Made by a program: the position numbers and the translations under genes
In this document: positions 27,809 to 37,047 of the stretch, piece by piece
Layout of the letters: each line of letters starts with the position of its first letter
Position numbering within the stretch: position 1 is the first letter of the stretch
From: Chloroflexota bacterium
Lineage (GTDB): Bacteria > Chloroflexota > Limnocylindria > Limnocylindrales > CSP1-4
Length of the DNA stretch: 37,048 nucleotides
Assembly: GCA_027364875.1 (NCBI GenBank)
Contig: DAHXON010000027.1
Location: forward strand, 1-37,048
Reading direction: 5' to 3'
The notes under the pieces: model-generated
Seen by the model: only the letters and a program-made list of their open reading frames with translations
Databases searched by the model: none
Told to the model about the DNA's origin: nothing

Positions 27809-28204
27809 GCGGATTGGCTGCTACACGCGACAGTCTTCGACGCCCAAGATCCGAGGCATATCGGTCACCCGGCCTCGTCTTGCGCACTTCGATGAGGGCC
27901 TCGGCTCGCCCATCGTAGCGGGCTGTGAGGCTGGCGCCGGGCCCGTCGTTCTCACCTTGCTGGAGGGTCAGATAGCAGATTCCACAAACCAATTCGATCA
28001 GGGGCCCGACGATCTTGCTCCTGGCTTGCCGATCGATCCGATGCGGGGAGCCAGACGCGAGGACGTAGACATCGTTGGCCGGCCCGCAGGTCGATGGAAC
28101 CATGATGATCACAAGAGCGTCTCTTCAGATAGACTTCAGGGGTGACCCGGAGGGGCTACCCGTGATTCAGTATGTTGTGAGCAGGGGTTCTGGGTAGGGT
28201 TCAT

Positions 28205-29863
28205 GTGAACTCGAGGGTGGGTGGTCAGGGTTCTGGTCGAAAGGCGCGCGTGGCTCTGCTCGCCCTTCTCCGTCGTCGCCAAGTCGAGTCGATGAGGCCA
28301 CTTGGAGCCGTGCTTCGGCGGTTTCTCAGCCGGACGCCGCTGATCAATGCGACCGTTGTGTCAGTCGTAGTCTCGGCTGCCATCGTCTCCGGGGCGACGG
28401 ACACCAGCAACACCACGCTCGTGCTCATGGGATTCGATGCAGACCGCGCCCAGCTGATCACGGCGCTGCTGGTAGGTGGGGTCGCCGCCGCGGCGGCTGC
28501 GCTAGCCACGGGCAGGATCGGCCAGGCAACTCTCGGCGGCCTGGTCGGTTTCGCCGTTCTCTTCGGCCGCACTTTCCTCCACGAGACCCGTGATGCGCTG
28601 GCCTCGAACGGGGCCTACGGTTCTTTCGATCTCAGTGGGTGGCTGCTGACGTTCCTGACCCTGATCACAATCGGAGTGATCGCGAGTTGGGTCGGAGGTG
28701 CGGCCGCGTCTACTCTTCGCCCGGGGCTCATAGAGGCCGTGTCAGCCGTCGATGCATCCATTCGGAGCAGGCGCCTTGCGCGCCGGCTGTTCGAGCGGCC
28801 CCTGATCGTGGTTCTTGTGCTGGCGCTTCTGTTGACAACTGTCCCGGTTTTCGGGGACATGGTGAACTACACGCCAGACTCTCGGATGCTCGATGGCGGA
28901 CCGCCGCCGGCGGGACTGATCCCCGTCGAATCCTCCGAGTCCCCTGGGCCGGCCGCCGCAACCGCGTCTCCCGAGGAATCCACCTTAGCAACCGCCAGCC
29001 CACTGGTCCACTCAACCGACTCGCAGCTCAGCCCGATGCCCCGGCCGTCGCGGCCACCGTCCGGGACTGGCGCTGTCACGTCGGCCGCGCTGCCGGCCCC
29101 GTGGAAGGCCGGCTCCGTCTCGACCGCTGAGATCGCCATCTACACCCCGCCCGGCTACGCCGCGGGAGGCCCGCGCCGCTATCCGGTCTTGTACGAGGCC
29201 CCCACAAGCTATGAGGCATGGGACAGGGCCACCAACGTCCGGTCGGTCCTAGACACGCTCATTGACGCTGGCGCCATTCCGCCGATGATCGCGGTCTTCA
29301 TCGACGGCAGCCGCGGACCCTACCCCGACTCCGAATGCGCCGATTCGGTTGACGGCCGGGAGTGGATGGACACCCACATAAGCGACACCGTGGTTTCCTA
29401 TGTGGATTCACATTTCGCAACCATCGCCCGCAGGGAAGCTCGCGCCGTCATCGGCTTCTCGCAAGGCGGCTACTGCGCAGCAATACTCGCGCTCCGCCAC
29501 CCGACCGTCTATGGAACCTCGATCCCGATCTCCGGCTATTTCCGGGCAGCCAAGGGGGACGCGAGTTCGTGGCTTCCGTTTGGCAGGAATGCGGCCGCGC
29601 TCGCCGCCGCTTCACCTATGGACGTCGCCCCCAAGATCCCGCGAAACGAGCGAAAAGCGCTGCTTTTCATCGTCGTCGCCTCGCCTGGCCAACCGTTCTA
29701 CGGTGCCGAGGCCGCTGCGTTCGAGAATCTTCTGGCCAAGCAGGGTTATCGATACCTGACTCGCGATTCCAGCATGTCGCACGGATGGGTTCAGGTCCGG
29801 GAGCAGTTCCCGGCTGCCGTCGAAGCTTGGGCGTCGCATCTGGCCGAGGAGGGCGTGGCGTGA
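28205..29863 (+). CDS. Multi-TM domain fused to esterase-family alpha/beta hydrolase (paralogue 2)
   Basis: N-terminal ~5 TM; DMVNYTPDSRM; GFSQGGYCAAILALRHP; SHGWVQVREQF; exact start uncertain. Confidence 0.82.
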   Translation: MNSRVGGQGSGRKARVALLALLRRRQVESMRPLGAVLRRFLSRTPLINATVVSVVVSAAIVSGATDTSNTTLVLMGFDADRAQLITALLVGGVAAAAAALATGRIGQATLGGLVGFAVLFGRTFLHETRDALASNGAYGSFDLSGWLLTFLTLITIGVIASWVGGAAASTLRPGLIEAVSAVDASIRSRRLARRLFERPLIVVLVLALLLTTVPVFGDMVNYTPDSRMLDGGPPPAGLIPVESSESPGPAAATASPEESTLATASPLVHSTDSQLSPMPRPSRPPSGTGAVTSAALPAPWKAGSVSTAEIAIYTPPGYAAGGPRRYPVLYEAPTSYEAWDRATNVRSVLDTLIDAGAIPPMIAVFIDGSRGPYPDSECADSVDGREWMDTHISDTVVSYVDSHFATIARREARAVIGFSQGGYCAAILALRHPTVYGTSIPISGYFRAAKGDASSWLPFGRNAAALAAASPMDVAPKIPRNERKALLFIVVASPGQPFYGAEAAAFENLLAKQGYRYLTRDSSMSHGWVQVREQFPAAVEAWASHLAEEGVA

Positions 29864-29970
29864 ACCGTGGCCAGACTCTGACATCCATTCCCGAGGCGGC
29901 GGTAGAGCAGCCGGGCCGCAGACCACGCGGCTGTCATCCGTCTCGCGCGATCGCGGGGATGCTGCGATGA
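29860..29970 (+). CDS. 36-aa ORF bridging two genes through GTGA and ATGA overlaps
   Basis: GTG 29860 overlaps stop of paralogue 2; TGA 29968-29970 overlaps ATG 29967 of next gene. Confidence 0.35.
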   Translation: MNRGQTLTSIPEAAVEQPGRRPRGCHPSRAIAGMLR

Positions 29971-31706
29971 CGGTGATCCGGACAGGAGAGACCCGGGGCC
30001 GGCCTCGCGGCCGCCGGCCATTCCGTATGGCGGTCCGGGCCTCGGAGTCCGCGCCCGTGATTCTCCTGGCCGTCAGCACCCTGGCCGCCGCAGCGTACTT
30101 CTTCACGTTTCTCCGGCCCGTGGCCAATTCGCTGGATGTGATCCTGCCTATCGATCCGTCCGACACGGATCCAAACCTCGCGGTCCTCTCGGCGGTCGGC
30201 CTCGCAGCGTTGACAGTCGGGCTTTTCCGCGGCAAAGCAGTGGCCTGGTGGTTCGTCATGGCCACGCTGACAGCGTCGCTGCTCGTCCAGGCCGCGGCTT
30301 TCTCACATCCGCTCGGGGTGGTCATTGTTGGCGGTTTGCTGGCCATTCTTCTCGCGGACCGGCGCCGGTACGTAGTCGAGACGGGAATCGGCTCACGTCG
30401 GATCATCGTCGGGTTGATCCTCGTGGGCGTCGTCGTCATCGGTCTCGAGGCCTCCTTGGTCATCGCCGCGACCGGAGACTGGCCCCGACCCCTGTCGGCC
30501 GCCAGCGACATCACCGCGGCCATCGGTGACGCGTTCGGTCTGAGCGATGACGGCGCCAGCCAGGTCCTGCGGCAGACCAGCCGCGAGGCAATCCTGGGCC
30601 TCCTGCTCTTCGCTTCGCGGTTGCCCATTGTGCTGGCCGCGCTCGGGGTCCTGAGCCGCGTGCCCGAGCCGCCTCGCGATCCCACGACGACGGCTCGCGC
30701 TCGGGAGATTGCCGAGCGCTACGGCTGCGGCGCCCTCCTGCCGTTCCAGCTCGGCGATGACAAGCTCATCTACTCCCCGGCCGACGCCGAGGGACTTGTG
30801 GTCTACGGCCTTGTCGGGCGGACCGCTGTGGTGCTGGGCGACCCGATCGGTTCGCCCGAAGCCGCGCCCAGGGTATTCGGCGATTTCCTGGAGCAGTGCC
30901 ACAGGCTAGACCGCGTCCCGATCGTCTACCAGGCCGGCGTCGTCGGACGCTCGATGCTGCGTGGGGCTGGCTTCCGGCTCTTCAAGGTGGGCGAGGAAGC
31001 TCTCATCGACCTGTCAGGCTTCGACACGAGCGGACCGAGGCGCGCGAACCTGCGCCACACGATCACTCGCTGCCGCAAGGACGGTGTGGTCATCCGTTGG
31101 TTCCCGAGCGGCATCCCGGCCGACGAGGCTGCTGTGCTTGACGATCTCGCGGAGATCGATGCCAGCTGGCACGAGAAGGCCGGCCCTCGACTCGGTTTCA
31201 CCGTCAGCCATTTCGACCGGGCAACACTGGCATGGCAACCAACCTCGGTTGCGATCGGCCCAAACGGGCGTGCGCTGGCCTTCACCACCTACCGCAAGAC
31301 CGGCGTGGACGGAGGTTGGGTTCTGGACCTGATGCGCCGCGGTTGCGACGGGCCCCCAGGCGCTGTGGAAGCATGTATATCGGAGGCTGCCATGGCCTTC
31401 CGCGACGTCGGGGCGAAGACCCTCTCGCTTGGGCTCGCGCCACTTGCCGGCCTCGATGTCTCGAGCTCCGCGTTCGAGGAGCGACTGCTGGCCGTCGGCG
31501 GCAGGCTCGTCCGCCGCTGGTATGACGTGACGGGCCTGGCCCGCTTCAAGAACAAGTTCGACCCGTACTGGATACCGCGCTATGGCGCCATCCGCCACCG
31601 CCGCGACGTTGTCGGTTTTGTGGTCAGCCTGCTTTGGATCCACCTCGCCGGCGCCGTCCGCCTTCCCGGTCGCTCGCGCGAGGAGAGGGAGGCCGCAGCC
31701 GCATGA
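29967..31706 (+). CDS. MprF-like membrane protein with DUF2156 (aminoacyl-phospholipid synthase) domain
   Basis: N-terminal TM block, then LPFQLGDDKLIYSPADAEGLVVYGLVGRTAVVLGDPIGSPE...FKNKFDPYWIPRYGA. Confidence 0.85.
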   Translation: MTVIRTGETRGRPRGRRPFRMAVRASESAPVILLAVSTLAAAAYFFTFLRPVANSLDVILPIDPSDTDPNLAVLSAVGLAALTVGLFRGKAVAWWFVMATLTASLLVQAAAFSHPLGVVIVGGLLAILLADRRRYVVETGIGSRRIIVGLILVGVVVIGLEASLVIAATGDWPRPLSAASDITAAIGDAFGLSDDGASQVLRQTSREAILGLLLFASRLPIVLAALGVLSRVPEPPRDPTTTARAREIAERYGCGALLPFQLGDDKLIYSPADAEGLVVYGLVGRTAVVLGDPIGSPEAAPRVFGDFLEQCHRLDRVPIVYQAGVVGRSMLRGAGFRLFKVGEEALIDLSGFDTSGPRRANLRHTITRCRKDGVVIRWFPSGIPADEAAVLDDLAEIDASWHEKAGPRLGFTVSHFDRATLAWQPTSVAIGPNGRALAFTTYRKTGVDGGWVLDLMRRGCDGPPGAVEACISEAAMAFRDVGAKTLSLGLAPLAGLDVSSSAFEERLLAVGGRLVRRWYDVTGLARFKNKFDPYWIPRYGAIRHRRDVVGFVVSLLWIHLAGAVRLPGRSREEREAAAA

Positions 31707-33337
31707 AGCCATTGCTCGCGCCAGACGACCTAGCTGAGAACTCTTTTCCGAAGGCCCACAGGTGGAGCATGGTCGTGAACGCCGCCGTGGTGGCGGCCGT
31801 GGCAGCGCTCGTGGTCGTCGCCGCGGTCGTTTCTGGGACCATCGACTCCTACCGCCTCACCCTTCTGTTCATGGGCTTTGATGAGGATCGCGCACAGCTC
31901 ATTACGTCCCTATTGGTGGCGACAACGGCAGCCGCCGCGGCAACTCTCGTCACCAACAAGAACCGTCAGGCGACACTCTCGGGCCTTGCGAGCTTTGCCG
32001 CGCTATTCGGCTACACGTTCCTTCGCGAGACCCGGGGAGCTCTGCAATCGACAGGCGCCGATGGCTCTTTCGACCTCAGTGGCTGGCTGTCCACGCTGGT
32101 TGCACTGCTGATGGCGGGCCTGATCTCGAGCTGGTCCGGAGCCACTCTCGCCCAAGCGCTACGCCCAGGACTAGTAGGGGCAGGGTCGACCGTCCTTGGC
32201 GCGGTCCGGCGTCGGCGGTCAGACCGTGAGCTTGTGAGAGGGCCCCTCAAGGTAGCCGTCGTTCTGACCCTTCTGGTCTTCACGGCGCCGATCTTCGGCG
32301 ACATGGTCAACTACACACCCGACTCGAGGATGCCCCACGGCGGAGCGCCGCCGGTTGGACTCATTCCCATGGAACCCACCCAGTCGCCGACGGTACCTGT
32401 TCCTATGGAACAGACAGCGTCGCCGACGCTCGCCTCGAACCCACCGCCGCCTGGGCCTCCGACGACAAGCCCAGCGCCCACACCTACGCGGTCCCTGCCG
32501 TCCAACGAGAGGCCATGGCTGGCGTGGCGACCATCGGGTACTGGATCGGTAGTGACCGTGGATCTACCGGCCCCCTGGAGGGATGGCTCCGCCACGACCG
32601 AGAACGTCGGTATCTACACCCCGCCCGGGTACGACCCGCATGGCAACAGGAGATACCCGGTCGCCTACGAGGCGCCTTTCGACTATTCCCTGTGGGATTC
32701 GAGCGTCAACATCAGAGTTGCGCTCGACGCCATGATCGACAGGGGAGCGGTTCCGGCGATCATCGTCGTCTTCATCAACGCCTGGCGTGCTCCGATCTAC
32801 GACACCGAATGCGCGGACTCAGTCGATGGTCGCCAGTGGTTTGACGCGTTCATCAGCCGTACGGTCGTCTCATACGTGGACTCGAAGTATCGGACGATCG
32901 CCCGGGCTGATGCCCGAGCGTTCATGGGTTTCTCGGAGGGGGGCTACTGCGCGGCGATCTTGCCTCTGCGCCACCCGACGGTGTTTGGCACAGCCATCCC
33001 GATCTCGGGCTACTTCCGGGCTGGTGTAGGCGACGCGTCTGCAAAGCTCCCGTTCGGCGGTGACAAAGCCGCACTGGCCGCGGCCTCTCCCATGGTGGTC
33101 GCGACCGAGTTGCCGGCAGCGGAGCGGTCGACGCTCTTTTTCATCGTGGTAGCCAAGCCGGGCGAACCCTTCTTCGGTACCGAGGCCGTCGCATTCGAGC
33201 AGCTCCTAGCCACGGAGGGATACCGCTACGTGGCCCTGGACGCTAGGGTCGGGCACGGTTGGGATCAGGTGCGCCAGGAGCTCCCGGTCGCCCTGGAGGC
33301 CTGGGCGCGGCAACTTGTCACGGTAGGTGCGTTCTAG
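31703..33337 (+). CDS. Multi-TM domain fused to esterase-family alpha/beta hydrolase (paralogue 3)
   Basis: ATGA overlap with DUF2156 gene; DMVNYTPDSRM; GFSEGGYCAAILPLRHP; GHGWDQVRQEL. Confidence 0.85.
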   Translation: MKPLLAPDDLAENSFPKAHRWSMVVNAAVVAAVAALVVVAAVVSGTIDSYRLTLLFMGFDEDRAQLITSLLVATTAAAAATLVTNKNRQATLSGLASFAALFGYTFLRETRGALQSTGADGSFDLSGWLSTLVALLMAGLISSWSGATLAQALRPGLVGAGSTVLGAVRRRRSDRELVRGPLKVAVVLTLLVFTAPIFGDMVNYTPDSRMPHGGAPPVGLIPMEPTQSPTVPVPMEQTASPTLASNPPPPGPPTTSPAPTPTRSLPSNERPWLAWRPSGTGSVVTVDLPAPWRDGSATTENVGIYTPPGYDPHGNRRYPVAYEAPFDYSLWDSSVNIRVALDAMIDRGAVPAIIVVFINAWRAPIYDTECADSVDGRQWFDAFISRTVVSYVDSKYRTIARADARAFMGFSEGGYCAAILPLRHPTVFGTAIPISGYFRAGVGDASAKLPFGGDKAALAAASPMVVATELPAAERSTLFFIVVAKPGEPFFGTEAVAFEQLLATEGYRYVALDARVGHGWDQVRQELPVALEAWARQLVTVGAF

Positions 33338-33644
33338 AGATCCATCTGTGACCCGTCATGCCTGCGTTCAACTCGGCTCGATGGCGTCCGAGGTATCGAC
33401 GCAGACATAGCCGTCCGAGGTTGCCGCGTCTCGAGTCGAAGATGGACGTCGCGACGCTGATGCTCGTTGGTCTGGTGTGTGGCGGCTCCGTGGATAGAAT
33501 TAGCCCGAAAAAGGGAGGGCGAATTCGATCTTCCTGATGACTGAAGCCGAGCATTGACACAGGCAGAACTCATGGTTGGCGCCGCACCAGCCTCGGAAGT
33601 TGGGCGAGACGCGCCGGCGGGCCGCAGCTGGACATTGCCGTGCC

Positions 33645-34955
33645 TCAGCCCCCGACGTCCGGAATCTCGAACCAGAAGACCGCTCCACCCCCATCACGGC
33701 TCGCCGCGCCGTATGTGCCGCCGTGGGCCTGTGCCGCGCCGGCCACGATCGCGAGGCCGAGGCCCGTGCCTGGTTCGGTGACCGACGAGCCACGATGGAA
33801 CGGCTGGAAGAGCTCGTGCGCTGAGTTGTTGCCGATGCCGGGCCCGCGGTCGAGGACCTCCGCCCGTAGGCTCCGCCCTGCCTCGCGCTCGATGATCCGG
33901 CACTGCACGAGAACCTCGCCCTGGCCGCCGTGAACGATCGCATTGGTGATCAGGTTGTTCAATCCGTGCTCGATCCTGGTGCGGTCGACGAGCACCGAAG
34001 CGGCAGGCGCCTCGATGCGGACACGAACCCCGCGCTCGCGGGCCAGCGGCTGAAGACTCCGGACCACGCCGGTCACGAGCTGCCGCAGGTCGACTGACGC
34101 CCGGGCGACGGAGGATGCATCCACTCCGGGGGAGGCAAGCTCCAAGAGGCTCGTCGTCAGCTCCGTAAGCCTGACGATGTCGCCCTGGGCTTCGCGCACG
34201 GCTTCGCGGTACTCGGCGAGCGAGTCGCTCCCGTCGACGACGTCGAGCTCGGCGCGCAGCGACGCAAGCGGCGTCCGAAGCTCATGGGAGGCCATAGCCA
34301 CGAAGCGACGCTGTCGTTCGACGCTGTCGGCGATACGATCGAGCATGCCGTTCAGGGTTGCAGTGAGCCGCCACACCTCATCGTGGCCCCCGGTCATCCT
34401 GAGCCGGCGAGCCAGGTCCGCGGAATCGAGCGCGGCGGCCTCGTCGCTGAGCCGGTGGAGGGGCTGCAGCGCGCGGCCTCCCAGAAACCAGCTGCCGACC
34501 AGGGCGATCGAGCCCGCGACCAGGCCGACGCCAAGAAGGGCTCGCTCCAGGGCGGCCTGGGCGTCGGTCACCGATTGCAGGTCCACGCCGGTGACGACGA
34601 TAGAGCCGTCGGCGGCGACGTCCGTCCGGACGAGGTATTGTCGGCCGCCGACCGACTGGACGCCGGCGGTCGGTCGCAGACCGGACGGCGTATCGGAGCT
34701 GGCATCGAGAACCTGGCCCGACGGAGAGAAGATGGCTGCGAAGACGCCCGGCGCGGAGCGATTGGTCTCCTGGAGTCCGAACTGGCCGTTGTTCTCGAGG
34801 GATGCCAGGACTCCCGAAGATCGCGTCTGGAGTGCCGTGTCCAGCGAGGCCTGCAGGGACTGACCCATCTGCCACCAGACCACGACTCCCGCCGCGAGCA
34901 GCGTCGCAAGGATGCCTGCCGCAAAGGCGATCGTGAACCGCAGGCGGATCGTCAT
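33645..34955 (-). CDS. HAMP-domain sensor histidine kinase
   Basis: MASHELRTPLASLRAEL, NNLITNAIVHGG, GTGLGLAIVAGAAQAHGG. Confidence 0.92.
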   Translation of the reverse strand: MTIRLRFTIAFAAGILATLLAAGVVVWWQMGQSLQASLDTALQTRSSGVLASLENNGQFGLQETNRSAPGVFAAIFSPSGQVLDASSDTPSGLRPTAGVQSVGGRQYLVRTDVAADGSIVVTGVDLQSVTDAQAALERALLGVGLVAGSIALVGSWFLGGRALQPLHRLSDEAAALDSADLARRLRMTGGHDEVWRLTATLNGMLDRIADSVERQRRFVAMASHELRTPLASLRAELDVVDGSDSLAEYREAVREAQGDIVRLTELTTSLLELASPGVDASSVARASVDLRQLVTGVVRSLQPLARERGVRVRIEAPAASVLVDRTRIEHGLNNLITNAIVHGGQGEVLVQCRIIEREAGRSLRAEVLDRGPGIGNNSAHELFQPFHRGSSVTEPGTGLGLAIVAGAAQAHGGTYGAASRDGGGAVFWFEIPDVGG

Positions 34956-35650
34956 GGCGCCGGCTTCGATGGCGGCCTTGGTACGGTTCTCAAGGCGTAA
35001 CCGGAGCCACGGACGGTCTGGATCCAGGGACCGCCGGGATTGGCGGCGAGCTTGCGGCGCAGAACCCCCACGTACACGTCGATGATCCGCGGATCGCCCT
35101 CGAATGCCCAGTCCCAGACCTGTTCGATGATCACGGCGCGGCTGAGCACCTCATCGGCTCGCCGGGCGAAGAACTCGAGCAGCGAGAACTGTCGCCCCGC
35201 AAGGTCCAGCTCCCCTGAGGCGAGAGTGGCGCGATGCGCGGCCGGATCGATCGTCAGATCGCCAGCTGTGATCAGGGTGGTCTTGCCGCTGGGGCCGCGG
35301 CGATCGAGAGCTCGAATCCGCGCCTCCAGCTCGGCAAACGCGAAGGGCTTCACGAGGTAGTCGTCGGCGCCCACGTCCAGACCGCGCACGCGGTCCCTCA
35401 CGCTGTCACGTGCCGTCAGCATCAGGACCGGGACCGGATTGGAGGCTGCGCGCAGATCTCGGCAGAAGTCGAAGCCGTCGCCGTCCGGGAGCATCACGTC
35501 GAGCACGACCACGTCGAAGCGAGCTTCTGAAAGGTGCCAGCCCGCCTCCTCCAGCGTCGGCGCGATCTCCGCGACGTGACCGGATCTCCTGAGGCCACGG
35601 CCCAGGAGCGTGCCGAGCCGGGGATCGTCTTCGACCACCAGGATTTTCAC
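34952..35650 (-). CDS. OmpR-family response regulator
   Basis: VKILVVEDDPRLGTLL, VVLDVMLPDGDGFD, DYLVKPFAFAEL, GSGYALRTV; GTG start at 35650 preferred. Confidence 0.92.
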   Translation of the reverse strand: MKILVVEDDPRLGTLLGRGLRRSGHVAEIAPTLEEAGWHLSEARFDVVVLDVMLPDGDGFDFCRDLRAASNPVPVLMLTARDSVRDRVRGLDVGADDYLVKPFAFAELEARIRALDRRGPSGKTTLITAGDLTIDPAAHRATLASGELDLAGRQFSLLEFFARRADEVLSRAVIIEQVWDWAFEGDPRIIDVYVGVLRRKLAANPGGPWIQTVRGSGYALRTVPRPPSKPAP

Positions 35651-35792
35651 CGGTCCAGTATGCCCATCGAGTGCGAAAGAAATGTGAATCCGGGCCAAGG
35701 CGCCATGGACGCACGATTTACCGTCGTTTCACAGGCCGTGGAGCAGTCTGGGTGCGGTCGGGCAGATGACCCGGCCAGCACAAGGAGACGAC

Positions 35793-36152
35793 ATGAACTT
35801 TGACCGACTCAAGGCGCCGGCCATGGCGGCCATTGCCGTGCTCGCCATCTCCGGCACCGCGACCGTCTTCGCGGCCAGCCCGTCGAGCCCGCCCGCAGGC
35901 GGGGCTACCCCGGTCGTTGCCACGACTCCGGCGCCGGTGGTGGGCTCTTCCTCGGCTCCGGTCCTCGCCACGACCCCGGCCCCCGCCGCGACCGACCAGC
36001 CCGAGTCGACGGCAAGCGCCGAGCCGACTGAGGCTGCCGGCGGCACGGAACCGACGGCCGCCGAGACGACGACTGCCGAGAGCGACGGGCCGGGCGGCCA
36101 CCAGGACCCGGATGGTCAGAACGTCGACCACCAGTTCGACGGCCAGGAGTAG
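35793..36152 (+). CDS. Secreted Ala/Thr/Pro-rich protein with C-terminal GGHQDPDGQNVDHQFDGQE tail
   Basis: AAGGAG RBS; signal peptide MAAIAVLAISGTATVFAA; low-complexity middle; distinctive tail. Confidence 0.65.
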   Translation: MNFDRLKAPAMAAIAVLAISGTATVFAASPSSPPAGGATPVVATTPAPVVGSSSAPVLATTPAPAATDQPESTASAEPTEAAGGTEPTAAETTTAESDGPGGHQDPDGQNVDHQFDGQE

Positions 36153-36181
36153 CCGGGCTCGGGCACTTCTCTGGCGACAAC

Positions 36182-36215
36182 CATGGCGGACCGAGTCATG
36201 ACTCGGTCCGCCATG
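36182..36215. terminator. Perfect 34-bp palindrome, candidate bidirectional terminator
   Basis: CATGGCGGACCGAGTCATGACTCGGTCCGCCATG between convergent genes. Confidence 0.65.
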
Positions 36216-36300
36216 ACCCTTGACGGTGGGCGCCCGTGGCTCCCCGAAGGGGTTCTCACGGCGCCCGCGGGTCGGGGGCCCTGCCAGCCGCGCCGGAACC

Positions 36301-37047
36301 TCAGGCGAGACCTTCGTGCCGCAGCGCTCGGACTTTCAGCGGGTCGGTGATGACGAGGTAGAGCGCCGCCAGGCCGAGCAATGCTCCGACCAGGCCGGCT
36401 CCGATTGGGGCCATCAACCAGCCCAGAAGCGCGAGACACGACACCACCAGGAGGTCGGCCACCGAGCTCAGCGCGAGCCAGCGACTCGGGATGGATCCCC
36501 AGAACCGTCCTCGCTCGCGTACCAGGTAGACCGTCGCCTGGCCGCTGAAGACGAGCCAGACGAAGACCAGGGTGTGCATCTGGTCGGCTCCCAAATGTAC
36601 GTACGACGTGCCGACCCACCACACCGCGAACGACAGGAAGAGCAGCGGCACCGCAAGGACCAGCGAGCTCACGATCAGCGCCCTGACCGGCCATCGGTCG
36701 GGACGCGGCGAGAACGAGACACGGTCGGTCGCGATCGACATCGTGACGAAGTCGTTGGCGAAGAGGAGCAGCACGACCAGCCGGGGCGTGGTGACGAATT
36801 GTCCGGTCGCCAGGAGCCCAATGCTCAGGAAGGCCGCGATCTGGAACGTCTTGATGATCTTGTTGAGGGTGTACGTGAGCATCCGCTGATAAATGCGACG
36901 GCTCGTTTCCACGCCAGCGACGACGCTGGCGAGCCCGGGGGTCGTGAGCACCACGCTGGCCGCGGCCTTGGCGACGTCGGTGGCGGAGGACACCGCGACC
37001 CCCACCTCGGCCTGCCGCAGGGCCGGCGCGTCGTTCACCCCGTCGCC
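36301..37047 (-). CDS. C-terminal part of a P-type ATPase, P3A (proton-pump)-like (truncated by window edge)
   Basis: GDGVNDAPALRQAEVGVAVSSATDVAKAAASVVLTTPGL...RRIYQRMLTYTLNKIIKTFQ...LLFANDFVTMSIATDRV. Confidence 0.88.
   Translation of the reverse strand, partial: GDGVNDAPALRQAEVGVAVSSATDVAKAAASVVLTTPGLASVVAGVETSRRIYQRMLTYTLNKIIKTFQIAAFLSIGLLATGQFVTTPRLVVLLLFANDFVTMSIATDRVSFSPRPDRWPVRALIVSSLVLAVPLLFLSFAVWWVGTSYVHLGADQMHTLVFVWLVFSGQATVYLVRERGRFWGSIPSRWLALSSVADLLVVSCLALLGWLMAPIGAGLVGALLGLAALYLVITDPLKVRALRHEGLA

Noticed and set aside
27678-28112. Minus-strand ORF (MIIMVPSTCGPANDVYVLASGSPHRIDRQ...) downstream of esterase 1
   Set aside because: N-terminal part looks somewhat protein-like but no family, and the C-terminal part is antisense to the esterase; insufficient evidence.
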